Shown: positions 35,272 to 47,400, numbered from the stretch's first letter. The stretch is DNA of 64,000 nucleotides from Cycas panzhihuaensis (GCA_023213395.1 CM041465.1:27907741-27971740); one strand, 5' to 3'. Made by a program: numbers and translations. Notes: generated by a model from the sequence alone, not told the origin.

Positions 35272-35714
35272 TCGCCTGGCGCAGAGTCTCGCCGCCGTAA
35301 GCTCGGTGCGATGGCGAATGCTGGCAACACAACTGTTAGTAGCACATGTGTATATAGATATATCAATCAAAGATCATAACAGTAGGCAAGGGTGCCGGTG
35401 AGTGTCATGGTGGAATGCGTGGATACGAAAGTGGCAGTGGAGACAACATAGGGGCTGCCTATGAGCCACCTGGGAACCGACTGGGAGAAATGAGAAAGGT
35501 GAGGGGGCTACCCCCACCAAAAAAGATGCGGAAGAGCATGCGTAATCAAGTGAAAGAGCAAAGAGTGGGTACCATAGTTTTACCTCATTAGTAACCAGGT
35601 TTCGGAGGTGCGAACGGATCGCAAAGCAAAGGTGACAGATGACCTGGGGCTTGGGCGACAGGAAGGCCAGGCAAGCCTCAGGGACAATCAGCAAGGAGGG
35701 AAAGGCGGCACTCA
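35272..35714 (-). other. 3' untranslated part of G3
   Basis: Short region between the second RNase H and the 3' LTR. The minus-strand sequence directly before the LTR (GAGACTCTGCGCCAGGCGA) is not purine-rich, so no clear polypurine tract is seen where one is expected. Confidence 0.5.
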
Positions 35715-36110
35715 AGGATGAGGCAAACGAGACTATCTACCTCAGCGTTGAGAGCCCGAGGGATATGCTGGATATCGACAGAAGATAAGCGAGCCATGAG
35801 AGATCTGGCGGTGGAGCCGAGGGTCCTCAAGTGTGGGCATCACACCTGGTAAACCTGAGTGAGATGAGACACCACAACTTGAGAGTCGCAAAGCAAGACA
35901 ATGGATCCGTGATGGAAATGGAGGGCATCAGTAAGGGCTTCAATAACAACTGTATACTCAACTTTGTTGTTAGTAGCCTCTGGGAGGAAGATCCCAGAGT
36001 GGAGGAGATCGTGTCCGGAAGGGTTACGGAGGATCCATGCAAAGGGCGTAAGGTCCAGGATTACCGCGCTGCCGCTTGCAGAAGATGTAGATAGACATAG
36101 GTGACACGTA
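35715..36110 (-). pseudogene. second (plant-type) RNase H domain of G3, 3' of integrase
   Basis: In the minus strand, one frame gives RGNPGPYA (the N-terminal loop after the first catalytic Asp, which itself is not kept). Another frame (ending 35840) gives FLPEATNNKVEYTVVIEAL with the catalytic Glu and LLCDSQVVVSHL with the third Asp, and a third frame gives VDIQHIPRALNAEVDSLV, the C-terminal motif. So the domain is complete in content but split over three frames. It sits about 1.3 kb beyond the integrase end and 0.45 kb before the 3' LTR, the same position as in G1 and G2. Confidence 0.85.
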
Positions 36111-37376
36111 ATCCAAGCAACAATGGATGGTGAAAGCAATACTCGAAAAGTAAGCAAAAGATGGCCGTGAAGGGCGGGAGAACCTAGAATGAGGTTACCT
36201 GTGGCAAGAGCAGTAACTGATCACCATGGAGAGTGGTCGGGAGGAAAAGCCTCCTGGGGTGCCAAAAGGTCGCTTTACGAAGCGAAACATGCCCCCAGGC
36301 GGGGGGAGCATTCCCTTTAGGGACCCCAAGAGCGAGAAAGGGCCGCGGAAATGAGTCCAGGGCGACGAAACGAGCCAAACGAGTATAAACTCGGGTAGGC
36401 ACAGGAGTAGCGCGCAAAACGAGATGGAAGGGCATAGGGAGAAAGTGCAAAAAGGGGTGTCAAGAGAGCACAACAGAGAGAGAGGGATCGTATCCAGGCC
36501 AGATACGATCAGCTAGTCGCGCAGATGGTATCGAGGTCGAGCTGGAGCAGGACATGTACCCACACAGCGGCGATGACCCCGAGACAGCCACGGGACGAGG
36601 AGAGCGAGGCAGGCAGCTCACGGAGGCCCAGGAGGAGCCTCGGAGGCATGTGGTCCCCAGGAGAGGGATCACAGAGACCAGGAGATGGCACCCAGTGAGC
36701 GGGCAACAACAATGAGGATATGTACATATGGTTTGATAGGAAAGCACGCCTGTGGGGTCATATATAGACCATATGATTGTACCGCAAGGACACCGCTTCC
36801 CAGGATGTATGATGTGACATGATTTTTTGGATATGTATATATATACATGGGGTGATTGGAACCCCATTCGGATATGAGATGCTGTGCATGATGTATCATG
36901 TGGATGACATGTATGGTTATTTTGTGTATCGTGAATGTCATGTTGTGGATGTTTTATGTTATGGATATTTTATGTTATGAATATTTTGTTATATGGACAC
37001 ACGTTTCCTTCCATGTATGGCCACACATCTAACAGGAGCACACACACACGTCGTGAGTGGGACGACAGGGAGGTGTGATGTTAGAGGGCAGAATGGCATA
37101 CACGTCTATGGAAGAGCATAGCGGGATATGCGAAGGAAACGACGGACAGGAAAGAGGAGCGACGATGCCCCCAAGCGTCTTCCTGATTGGGGAATGCCCA
37201 AGCAATACGACAAGGGTTCCCGTGAGGATACGGGAATTCAGGTTCCGCGGAAGGAACCGGGAAGACGGAGTAGGATCCATCTTAAATTGCTATTCTACCC
37301 GTGGTTGGGAAGAATGGGGACAACCTAAGATGGTAGTTTAGGCTCATTTTGAAAGGTATAAGGAATCGCCGAGAGG
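36111..37376 (-). other. spacer between integrase and second RNase H of G3
   Basis: GC-rich, with many overlapping ORFs on both strands but no recognised domain. Around 36840-36990 it turns AT-rich with a short repeated core ATGTTATGGATATTTT. Not similar in sequence to the G1/G2 spacer. Confidence 0.55.
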
Positions 37377-38530
37377 TCATGCGTAAAACTTCTTAAGGAA
37401 CTTTCCATTAACAGCTTTCTCAAATTCAAGCCCTTCCAGGGTGGCTATCCTATAGGCACCATTATCGAGGGATTCGATAATGACGAAAGGACCGACCCAT
37501 CGGGGTCTGAATTTGGTCAAACGGTCATGGAAATATTCGAGCTTGAGGACATAGTCCCCAGGAAACAAAGGGCGGGAATGCAGGCGTTTATCGTAGGCCC
37601 TTTGTGAGCGGGCTTTGGATGCTAGGTTAGCCTGATAGGCGGCATAGCGTCTCTCATCCAAAGCTTCGAGGTCCAGTAGGTGAGCCTGACGGATCGACTC
37701 TTCATCGATGAAACCTCGAAGGGAGACTCAAAAGGAAGGAATCTCCACCTCCAATAGGAGTACCGCCTCGGCACTACGCACTGTGGAGAATGGGGTCATT
37801 CCTGGTGGAACGGACAGAGGTGCGATAAGCCCACAAGGCGTAGGGCAATCAAGGTGCCAATCCTTTTGGGATTGAGCGACGCTTTCGAGGATGCTAACGA
37901 GAGTCTTATTAAAAGACTCCACTTGGCCATTCGCCTGAGGGTAGTAAGGGGAGGAAGTCTTGTGAGAAATTTTAAACTTCTCACAAAGCTCATCCACCTC
38001 CTTATTACAGAAAGGAGTTCCATTGTCAGTGATTAGGACGTCCGGAAGTCCAAAACGGTAAATGATATGCTGATAAATTAATGTGGCAATCATTTTGCCA
38101 GGAGTAGTGATCAAAGGAATCGCTTCCACCCATTTGGTGAAATACTCCGAGGTAGTCAAGATGAACTTGTGCTGTGACGATGAAGGTGGGGAGATAGCCC
38201 CGATGAGGTCTAGTCCCCACTGAGCGAAAGGCCATGGTGAAATGATAGGATGTAGAGCCTCGGAAGGCACATGGGAAATGTTGGCGTGCTCTTGACATCA
38301 CCGACATTTCAAAGCAAAGGCGTGAGCATCTTTAAAAAGGGATGGCCAGAAATAACCCATGAGGAGGATCCTCTGAGCCATAGACTGGCCCCCAAAGTGA
38401 CCTCCACAAATGCCGTGGTGGCATTCGCGAAGTACCTAGTCGCCACAAGAGTGACATAGTGGAGGAGGATCCCATCGAAGGACCTCTTGTACAATACCTC
38501 GTCTACGAGGAGGTATTGCCTAGCAGAGAT
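37377..38530 (-). pseudogene. Gypsy integrase of G3
   Basis: Minus strand: HHCC zinc finger at about 38430-38280 (HHGICGGHFGG then C-R-stop-C, one TGA between the paired cysteines), catalytic core 38270-37728 with GLDLIG, ITDNGTPFCNKEVDEL and QANGQVESFNKT giving the D, D and E residues, then a short out-of-frame patch around 37800-37860. The C-terminal part (37661-37377) has LHSRPLFPGDYVLK, KFRPRWVGPFVI and a closing NGKFLKKFYA. No chromodomain follows. This would insert element cDNA. Confidence 0.92.
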
Positions 38531-38819
38531 CCAGATGTGACATCTAACTTTACTACTAGCGCCGTGGAGGTATTGTCACTGTAAGATATCGACTATGTCG
38601 CCGTACCACTCATTGTTGATGAGCGGATGGAGAGAAGCTCCCTGAATTATCAGGATAGACTCATCGGGGAGAGAGTCGTCAACGGGAGTATCAAAGGAGT
38701 TAGGGATAGGCGCCCGCAAGTTGCCCACCATCATTCCCTTCTTTGATTTCGTTAACGATATGGAGATCGAATTCTTGAGTAGGACAAATGACCCGCCACC
38801 ACCACAACCGAGCGTCAGC

Positions 38820-39170
38820 AGGTATCGCAAGGGATCGGATTAGACGACCACCTTGGTGGTGTTGCCGAGTAAGTAGTTCCTGAACTTCTTGGTCGCATGG
38901 ACCAAGGAGAGGCATTCCTTCTCAGCAGGGGAATAGTTAAGCTCAGCAGCCACGAGAGTGTGACTGATGAAATAGATAGCTCTCTCAGTTCCTGAGTCGT
39001 CCTCCTGAGCGAGCATAGCGCCCAAGGATTCGTCAATCGTTGAGGTATACAGGATGAAGGGCCTATTGAATGGGGGAGGCGCTAACGTAGGAGCGGAAGC
39101 CAGGGCTTCCTTGAGTCCTTCGAAGGCCTTTTGGGTCTTGTCAGACTAGGTAAAAAGAGCTCCCTTCTTC
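38820..39170 (-). pseudogene. Gypsy RNase H of G3
   Basis: IYFISHTLVAAELNYSPAEK and LVHATKKFRNYLLG (39025-38840) are the standard Gypsy RNase H motifs; the catalytic regions before and after are in neighbouring frames. The region down to 38540 is the tether before the integrase (DDSLPDESILI near 38680) and does not hold the second RNase H. Confidence 0.85.
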
Positions 39171-39189
39171 AATAGGTTCGTGAGGGGTT

Positions 39190-40111
39190 TAGCACTCATA
39201 GCGAATTCGGCTAAGAAGCGCCTAAGGAAACCAAGCCTGCCTAGAAACGACTTAATCTGCCGTTGAGTTCTAGGTGGCGGCATGTCGAGGATTGCTCTGA
39301 CTTTGTCAAGGTCGATCTAAATTCCTCGTTTGGATACAAGGAATCTGAGGAGTTTACCCGAGGTAATGGCAAATACACATTTAAGCGGATTAAGGCTGAC
39401 GTGATACTCGCTGCATCGTGAGAAGATGTCACGCAAGTCGGAAGGGTGACGGGCTCTCACGCGGGAGAGACCCATCATATCATCCATGAAGACCTCCAGC
39501 ATGTCGTTAATGAGGTCATGGAAGATAAAATGCATGGCTCTTTCATAAGTAGCACCTGCATTCTTAAGGCCAAAGGGCATCACCTTGTAGGCAAAGGTAC
39601 CCCAGGGAGTAGTGAAGGCCGTCTTATAGCGATCTTCGGGAGAAATCTGAATTTAGTTATAGCCAGAGAAGCCGTCCATTAGGGACATCACTGACCGGGC
39701 AAAGGCGATCAATGATTTGATCGAGGAAGGGTAACTAAAATTGTCCTTAGGATAAGCGTTGTTGATGTCGCGAAGTTGACGACATACCTGATTGCCCCAT
39801 TCTTTTAGCAACGGAACAATATCGAGACCCACTTAGGGTAGTCAATAGAAGTAATAAGCCCAAAGGTTCAGAAGCTTCTCGACCTCCATCTTGACAGCGG
39901 CAGATAGCTTCAGGTGAAGGGGACGCTCGTGCATGTGGCGGGCGCTAGGAAGGGTGGTGAGGTTATGAGTGACAATCGAAGGGTCGATTCCCTTCATGTC
40001 AGCATAATCCCACGCAAAAATGTCTCGAAACTCCTGGAACAAAAGGGAGTACTCCCTTATCTCATTAGGGGAACATTCCAACCCAACCTTAATGATCTTG
40101 CCTGGGGCCAA
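39190..40111 (-). pseudogene. Gypsy reverse transcriptase of G3
   Basis: Begins with RDIFAWDYADMKGIDPSIV (40111 frame), the usual text before RT; the core continues in other frames to MMPFGLKNAGATYERAM and FMDDMM (about 39490) with both polymerase Asp residues, then LNPLKCVFAITSGKLL. Frame breaks lie near 39840 and 39600. Confidence 0.9.
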
Positions 40112-40740
40112 GACTATGTCTTAAGTTGCCCCCATGCACATGGCATTGCCCTCCTCGAAGTGGAGAGGGGCAAGATCAATGGGAGGAGGAGGAATAGGAG
40201 ACGGGATCGGATCAACAAGCGTGGATCCGATCGCGAGGACCTTCTGATGACCAAGCCGGTGGTGACCAGAAGGCAAGTTGAGCACAAGGCCTGCTAGATG
40301 CTCAAGTAGGGCTTCGTCATCCTCGAAATAATCCACCCCATGGATGACCTTACTTCAAGTAGAAGAAGCGCCGGAGGGAGTAAGAGCAACGGGACCATGA
40401 TGGTCGTCGGGTTGCTCAACTTCCTCACAGGAATCCGAAGGAAAACCAAGAAGAGGCTCCTCGGAAGGAGTGAAAGGTAATTCTTCAAAGCCATTACCTA
40501 CGGGGGGTAATGAAAAAGAAGAACTGGCGATCAGCGGGTCAACACGGGCGATGACATGTGACACATACGAGGGGCTAGCCTCACCAATGAGAGGGGTTCT
40601 AGACGAGGATCTAAAATAAGGCAGGTGCGTCCTACTAGCGCGGAGGAAAGAGACGGGGTGAAGACAATCCTCATCTTCGTCGAGTGACTCATCGTCACTA
40701 AATGAAGCAAGGTACCCGTAACTCCCAACGCCAATAGGGG
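40112..40740 (-). pseudogene. linker between protease and RT of G3
   Basis: Acidic, Ser/Pro-rich text over several frames with no catalytic motif; G1 (around 47071-47391 and 32091-32718) and G2 have corresponding linkers. Confidence 0.55.
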
Positions 40741-41460
40741 CAAACTACGTGAGACTAGGAGGAGAAGATACGGGATCTTCTTCGGATGGGTTAGGTATAC
40801 CAATAGAGCAAGCCAAGGCATGGGTAGATGAACCTTGGTTTGCCGAACTGGTGGAATGGGTTTGTTTGGTAAATGGGCGTTCACGGGGAATCACTCTCAT
40901 TCGTCTGTCATGGATGAATTTAAGTTGTCCCCAAAGGGTTGAGCACACGACTCCCACTTGATCGAGCCATGGATGACCTAGGAGGAGGTTGTAATCCATG
41001 TCAACGTTGAGGACTATAACATCGGCAAGAACGGTCTTGCCCTCAAGGGTAAGCGGAATCGCGACAGATCCCAAAGGGGTCTTCTTGCTACCGTCATAGC
41101 CTTAGCATTGCCAGGGAACGGGTTCCAAGGCAGAGATACCAAGCTCTTGCACGACACGCAAGGGCATGGCATTGACAGAAGAACCGTTGTCAACAATAGT
41201 CCTTCGAAGGGTACAATCGGGCGTATCGATGGTGATGGTGAATGGGAAGTTCCACCGACGTTCCCTTTCACCGATGGGAGGAAGATCCTTAGGATCAAAT
41301 GAGATAACGGGTCCACTACCTTGGGCAACACCCAAAGCATGAACAGGCGCATCACTTGACCCTAAAGCTTCCAAGAGGAGGGCCTGCTGCTCAGGACAAC
41401 TCCTCATAACGTCCATCAAGGACATTCCTGTGGCGACCGTATGAAGCTCGTCCACGATGG
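40741..41460 (-). pseudogene. Gypsy aspartic protease of G3
   Basis: IVDNGSSVNAMPL (in the 41455-41102 frame) is the active-site region, with D-N-G in place of the usual D-S/T-G as often seen in Tat/Athila-like elements. YNLLLGHPWLDQVG (41074 frame) is the conserved C-terminal motif. One frame change separates the two. Confidence 0.88.
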
Positions 41461-41659
41461 AGAAGGGTTTACCCTTCCCGGTAGGTTGGGTAAGTGCCCT
41501 TCAGAAATTGTAATGACCCGGGCATACAGGAATAGCCTTGGGAAAGAGAGGGACTTCCGAAGGAAGGTTCTCCGGAAGAGGGTCAGATCGAGCAGAAGAA
41601 CAAGTAGCTCCCGCCGCCTCGGGCGCTTGAGATCGCGTAAGGGCAAAAGTGGGAGTTGC

Positions 41660-42250
41660 TTGCACTAGATCACCTTCTTCCCCGCTCGGGGTCGTGAAGG
41701 TGACGGGGTACGATGGCTAGGAGAATGAGAGGAGGAAGACGAGTTCCGGGCACCCTTCCCTTTGTCGCAGGAAGGACGGGGATCAGGTGATCTTCCTGCT
41801 TCAGCTTGTTCTTGGTTTGGGTGTTGCGATCGCGTTCCCCATGTTTAGGGAACGGATCCTTGTGAACTGGTTGATCCAAATTAGGCCTTGAGGCCCGTTT
41901 GGGGGAAGAATCACGTCGAAGGGCATCCTTTGGATGCTGGGCCCTACAACGTGAATCGTCGTGGAAGCAATCCCCATGAATGGAGCACCACTTCTTCTCA
42001 AGCGGAGGGTCAGACCTTCTCGCTTGAGAGGACTGGGCATTTCCATTCCTGGGAAGAGGAGCTTGGGTAGTCTGTTAGACTTGTTTGTTGGATGTAGGGG
42101 ATGAAGGAGCTTGAAGCTTGAGTTCCTTCATCATACACTCGAACGAGCGTATAGCTGATGTGAGAGGGTCTAAAGTCTTCTTGGTAGGATGAGAGGAAGA
42201 CCGAGCAGGTTGTGAAGGTTTGGTATCCTTGGTAGGGGGTGGTGCCTCAT
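41660..42250 (-). pseudogene. gag C-terminal part with zinc knuckle (G3)
   Basis: In the minus strand near 41990-41940, WCSIHGDCFHDDSRCRAQ gives a C-x2-H-x4-H-x4-C type knuckle, the form common in Tat-like gag proteins. The same motif is seen in G1 and G2. Surrounding text is Arg/Lys/Ser-rich. Confidence 0.7.
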
Positions 42251-43640
42251 GGCGTTACGAGGGCTTAAGAGGTTTCTTGAGACCAGCTTGGATCTCAATG
42301 GCCTCCAACGCCAAACACTTGACGATCGCGGAGTCACATGTGGTCGCCTCCATCTTGAGGACTTCTACATGGACTTCAGGACGAAGTGCATTGACGAAAA
42401 GGTCTCGCCTCAGCTCCTCGGGCAATGTTGCCTTAGTGGAGTGAAGCAAGTCGTGGAATCATTGCACAAAGTCACGATTCATCTTGTCGTGACCTTGTTT
42501 GAGCGAAAGAAGGGACTTCATTCCGCTCTCGAATGGACGAGCTACATCAAAATAGTTGATGAACTCGTCCATCAATTGCTGGAATGAATGGATGGAATGG
42601 GCAGGGAGATGGTAGAACCACTTGAGGGTGTCACCGTGCAAGGATCGCGGGAATAATTTCATTAAAATGTGGTCGAAGCCCAAGAATCGATGCATGCCAT
42701 AGAAAAACTATGCACATGCTCGCCGGGTTCTTGACGAAGTCCCATCGAATCTAGGAACTGTGGGGATGAGGCGGCAAGTTGATTCGTAACGCCTCAACGG
42801 AAAGAGGAGTTGACCTAAAGTCCATGAAGGGGCGTGCCCTTGCCTGGACCGTAGGATCAACAAATGTCGAAGTAGGTAACGTACAAGGAGCGGATGGGAG
42901 TGGGACACCCATCCCTCCTTGAGGAAACGCCCCTTACTGAAAAGAGGCATAGGGGTAGGTGCCTTGGAAGGGAGTTGGGTTCCCTTGTGAAGGCACAATG
43001 GATGGAATTACATTGGATGATGGGCAAGAAGGATGTGGAACCGGGTTTTGCCCATATAGGCCACCCGTAGGTGGAGCGACCCCATATGGGTGTAGCGGAT
43101 CCACCCCATAAACCGGAAGACGGCTTCCCCTACCCTGTCCCCAAGCTTGAGAAGTATACCCTGGGGGAATGTAGAAGGAAGCACCAATGTGTTGAGTTTG
43201 AGGATGTGTGGGAGTGAATCCCACATGGCTAGTGGTTAGAATGCTAGTAGGACCAGCGAGCCTACTAGGAGCAGCATGTGCCACATTAGGGGATGGCACA
43301 TTGGTTTGATTAGGAGCAGGTATGCTAACCTTCAATTGAGAGAAAGACACACCGCGGGGAGATCCTGAAGCACTAGGACCTCGATGAGAAATGGAAGGTG
43401 CAACACGTGCCCCCACTGCGGGAATAGAAAAGGAGCGGGACATGTGCGTAGGCACAAGGGGATTTGTTATCAAAGGAAGGGTAGATGAGGATGAGGCATG
43501 CAGGGGAGGAGCGGAAGAGTAAGAGGCTCTTCCACGAAGGGCATCCTCAAGCCACCCAGGGCACGGTTGCAAGCATGCCGCGTGGTGACACTCATTGAGA
43601 GCTTCAACTATGTCAACAGGAGGAGTCCCTACATACTCTT
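42251..43640 (-). pseudogene. gag of G3, N-terminal and core
   Basis: A Pro/Ser/Gly-rich N-terminal stretch (43572-42934, 212 codons open) is followed by the gag core: DTLKWFYHLPAHSIHSF and LMDEFINYFDVARPFE (42695 frame), then LFVNALRPEVHVEVLK (42449 frame). These match the Retrotrans_gag family. The core is present in G2 as DTLKWFYCLFLASI. Two stops separate the pieces. Confidence 0.88.
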
Positions 43641-44140
43641 AAGAGGTAATTGGAACCTCGAACAAAGTAGGTTCTTCGGAATGTTCCCTATAAGAGTCAC
43701 CAACTTCGTGGCAAGTCTCAAGAGGAGCGGATCCTTCTACGGCCTGCGTAGAGGGATGGAAATCAAGTGAGAGATGTTGGTCATTTGGGTAATAAAGGGG
43801 TTCGCCACCCTCTTGGGTGCACCCAGGAATAGCAGAAGGAAAAGCATGGGTTTCCAAGGTTGAAGTGTGGTAGGTCCAATTGGAAGAGTATCCCTCCATA
43901 GTTAAATCAGAATCTGACAAAGAAGAGGGTGATACTCAGGGTCTTCTAACAATGGAGGTAGACAGCGCAAACGACGAGAAAAACGTCGCATGCAAGATCA
44001 ACCAACAATATCAGGGAAAGAGAGGGAACCAGAAACACGCGTTGGGGGCTGCCCAACATAGGGATTGAAATAGGTATGAGAAGGACCACAAAAAGGTAGC
44101 GAAACCAACGGAAGAGAGCGGAAACTAGCTCCCCATCGCG
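43641..44140 (-). other. 5' leader of G3
   Basis: Short leader between primer site and gag. An ORF at 43920-43639 may be the true N-terminus of gag (MSDSDLTMEG...), in a frame close to the following one. Confidence 0.5.
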
Positions 44141-44159
44141 CCCCCAAAGATGGTCGCCA
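44141..44159 (-). other. primer-binding site of G3
   Basis: On the minus strand TGGCGACCATCTTTGGGGG begins one base after the 5' LTR. TGGCGACC fits the CCA-ending 3' terminus of a tRNA; I cannot assign the tRNA with confidence. Confidence 0.65.
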
Positions 44160-44160
44160 G

Positions 44161-46721
44161 TGGATGCGCGTCTACGGGATAACTACCTAACTAGTAGGTG
44201 CGGAGAGAGTGGGTGGTGAAATAATTGAAAGTGGGACCTAAGAGGAGAGTAACTATCGCGCAGAGTGCCCCGTGCGCCAGAGTGCGAGTTCGGGATCTGC
44301 AATGGAATATGGCTACTATCAGGTGGTCCTTCACCACTTCGAACAAGGGGTGAAGATGCGTAGGGCAAACCTGGGTTGACCTAGGGGCAGGACCCTCCCA
44401 CCCTTGGGTGGCCAGAAGGGGGAAGAGAAGATCCAAAGGGAACAGGTCAAGAGGGTGCCTAAGTAAACTAACCTGCACACAAGTGACGCGGGGCGAGAGA
44501 CTTGTGCGGCTAAGGGGAGAAGAGGAAAGGTAGAGAAGGGGAGTTCCTACAACCTTTCCTATAGATGGTAAAGATATGTATAACAAAATAAATGAAATGT
44601 AACCCGATACAAAACCAAATTTCCTTTTTACTCTTCAATGTGTTAATTACTAAAGGAGAAATCAAAAGGAAAAAGGGGGGAGCAAAGTGGAGCAAGACGT
44701 GCACCTGGGCCAAGGGCGTGTGATGTAAGTTTTCTCGAGGAGCACCAAACCACTCCACACGGCGCGTTAGATGCGAGATGTCACGACAGGTAGAAAAGGG
44801 GGCTTCCTTACCTTCCCCGGAAAATCAAATGCGATGCCAAAGAAAAAAGGAAGCACCAACTAATAGATGAAACAACATGGAAATATAACGTATACAAAGG
44901 TACTTACCTAAGAATCTGGACTAATCTGGCGATATCCTCCACGCCCGAACACCTGCAAGTAATGGCGGTCTCTCCCTTCCCGGAGGAAGAACACTAACAT
45001 GCAATATAAGATTCTAACAATATATGCCTAAGTAGTATAAATGTGAATCTAAATATACATGCGTTAGTGCCAATGGAATAATGAAAGTAGGTAAAAGAGA
45101 GTGACCAAGGCGAAGTAAATGATCTAGAAGCCTCGGAGTGGCCTACCTCCCGCAAATGATGCCTTAACCTCCCCTCAAGAGCCACGAGGCAGCGAGGACA
45201 AGGCCAAGAGCAAGGGCTGGAAAATGGTAGCAAAGGGGCAAAGAGAGGCCCAGGAAAACCCACGGCGGTCCGGGATGCTATGAGGAGCAAGCTAGGCGGC
45301 CGGAAAAAGAATGAGGCGAAAACTAGCAGTTGGGACTTATGAGTGTTGCCCAAACCTAAACAAAAGGCCCCAAATCAGTCAGACAAATACTGGTTTGGGC
45401 GGCCAAAAGAAGGCCTACAAACCCCGGGTTTGTAAGCCAAGGGCAAAGACGGGCGAGAGGGAGGCTTTGGAGGGCCTAGAGCCGCTTAGGGAGCGTGGAA
45501 GGTGGTACGGAATCCACCCAGCTCCTCTCCAAAACCTATGCCACCCCTCAACGCCGTTGCCTTGAGCAGCAAACGCAGGCAAGAAGCACAAAAAGAGTGG
45601 TAGAATAGCCTACAAAAGGAAGGAAAACTAACTTACAAGAACAAACAAGGAGCAAGCAAGATTGAGCATAAATATCACAAGAAAAACCAATGTAAAACAA
45701 GGAATACCTGAGTGAGGGAGGCAAGGGGTCTGCCTCAGCAAGAGAGCAGTGAAGAGGGGCTGAGGAATCAGCCCAGATCTGAAGCACAACAGGTTTAAGA
45801 CCCTGCTAAGGAGATGTGAGGGGAAACACCTGCACTTGGGGCACTTATGGACTGCCTGGGCAAAGATCAACCGAAAACCACTCCAAAGGGGCCCTCTCCA
45901 AGGTGTTTGAGGGGCTAGGAGAATGTCTCAGCTACACCAAAGGAGAGCTGGGTGCTATAGGAGGGACGCAGGTCCAGTAGTAGTAGCAGAACAATAGAGA
46001 AGAGTAGAGCAGGATGATGTTTCCTTAGAGAGCAATTCTAAAAGTGAGCAAAAGCATCCCAAAAATGAGTCAAAAATGGCTTAAGTACTCAAACAAAACC
46101 CTAAAGTGAGAGATTAGGGCGTGGCTGGGAGAGAATTAAGGCGTGAGCCACGTGGCAGTTTCGCAATAAATGCGAAATTGCCACGGTAGATTTTAAAAAA
46201 TAATCTGAGATACGATCAACAGAATTCCGCAGATCATGACATGCCTGGCCAGATCACAAAAATTCGCAGATGCACCTAGAGCCAAAGTAGGCTCAGCCAC
46301 CAGGTCAAAGGCGTATGACCGAAAGGGCTAATAGGAGACTAGAACACCTACCCAGAGGTACACAAGCCAACAAACGGGTCCAAGGAGCAAAAATAGGGCT
46401 CAACCAGGGTGGCAAGTTAACCAAACGATGATGAGTCATCACACGGGTGGAGGTGGCGCAAACCTAGTGGATCCTGGAGTGAGGAGGGCAGATGCGAGAA
46501 GTGAAGTGGCCACCAGGGTGCCACACTCACTAGGAGTGTGCCCCTGCTATAGTCGTCATAGGCTAAAATAAGTGTGGACGATGACAAAGTCACCCACGAA
46601 GCCACACACATGCAGACATGTAAGTAAACACTCATCAAAAGAAAGCGATAACAATGTGAGAGACATACCTGCACTTACCTGAGTTGGTGATTCCATATCC
46701 ATTCCCGAAAGCCGGGAAACA
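44161..46721 (-). repeat. 5' LTR of G3 (2,561 bp)
   Basis: Plus-strand ends TGGATGCGCGTC and CCGGGAAACA, followed by the right GACCC. It carries the element's promoter if active; no core promoter could be assigned by eye. Confidence 0.93.
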
Positions 46722-46726
46722 GACCC
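46722..46726. other. target-site duplication of G3, right copy (GACCC)
   Basis: Followed by G1 text that matches G2 from 60644 rightward. Confidence 0.93.
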
Positions 46727-47400
46727 ATATATCAAGATAAGCAAAGATATAGGATGATCCATATAAGGACGAGAAGGGAAAGAGATATTTGAAATGGAAT
46801 TAATTTCCTAGACTCAAGTGGAAGGATCATGATTGTTTTGTCCTAAATCAAGTGGATTACTATCTTTACCATCTGACTCTAAGTTTAGTTTTGATGTAAT
46901 AACATCTTCCTCTTATGCCTATTTAACCATGTCTTAAAGAAAGGAGAGTGAGAGAAGGATGGGGAAGCATCAACATGTAAATCATGTACAACTAAAGTTG
47001 AAGAAGTAACTAATGAGGAACTAGTAATAGGATGAACCATTGTATTTGTCCCTAGAGACAAGTATAAAACCTACAAAAAATAGTACTGAATAGGAGGAAA
47101 GGCACTTGTGTGAATAGGCCTAGTCGAGGGTGGGCCTCCATGAGGTGCAATAGAATAAGAGGTCACTTCTTCATCAGGAATAGAAGAAGAGGATGAAGCT
47201 AAAGAACAATTAGTCAAGTGTAAAGGCATGGGAGCAAACAAGGAACTTGACAATAAAGGAATAATCTTGACTAAATCAACATCCTTCACTTTTAAGCGAG
47301 TTGAAAAGGCTTCAATAGCAAAGTATTTCCCCAAACCAAGTGACTGAAAAGAGTACTCCATAGAGTCAAAAGATTCACTAGGTTCAGGCAAAGTCTTGAT
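46727..47400 (-). pseudogene. protease-RT linker of G1, right part
   Basis: ORF 47391-47071 (SLASSSSSIPDEEVTSYSIA) has a close partner in G2 (61211-60735, SLASSPSIIPNEEVTYYSIE), so it is real coding remains of the polyprotein between protease and RT. No catalytic motif. Confidence 0.65.

Larger units (their letters stand above)
32724..46721 (-). mobile_element. complete GC-rich Gypsy element G3, nested in G1
   Basis: A 13,998-bp Ty3/Gypsy element on the minus strand with two ~2.55-kb LTRs (TG...CA), a 5-bp target duplication GACCC, a primer-binding site next to the right LTR, and the order gag, zinc knuckle, protease, RT, RNase H, integrase, spacer, second RNase H. It is related to G1/G2 in domain order but far richer in G+C and with different leader, spacer and LTRs. 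Coding regions are broken by stops and indels, though individual domains are much better kept than in G1/G2. No chromodomain follows the integrase, consistent with the Tat/Athila side of plant Gypsy. Confidence 0.93.

Noticed and set aside
32828-35401. Many ORFs of 60-110 codons in the G3 LTRs
   Set aside because: Found in overlapping frames on both strands, no known domains; LTRs are GC-rich and have few chance stops.
36184-37341. ORFs of up to 135 codons in the G3 spacer
   Set aside because: Overlap on both strands, no motif, no partner in G1/G2 spacer.
38540-38830. Second RNase H in the usual place between RNase H and integrase of G3
   Set aside because: The text (DDSLPDESILI etc.) is the ordinary tether; no D-G, NNEAEY or VDSQ motifs there. 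The second RNase H is downstream of integrase instead.
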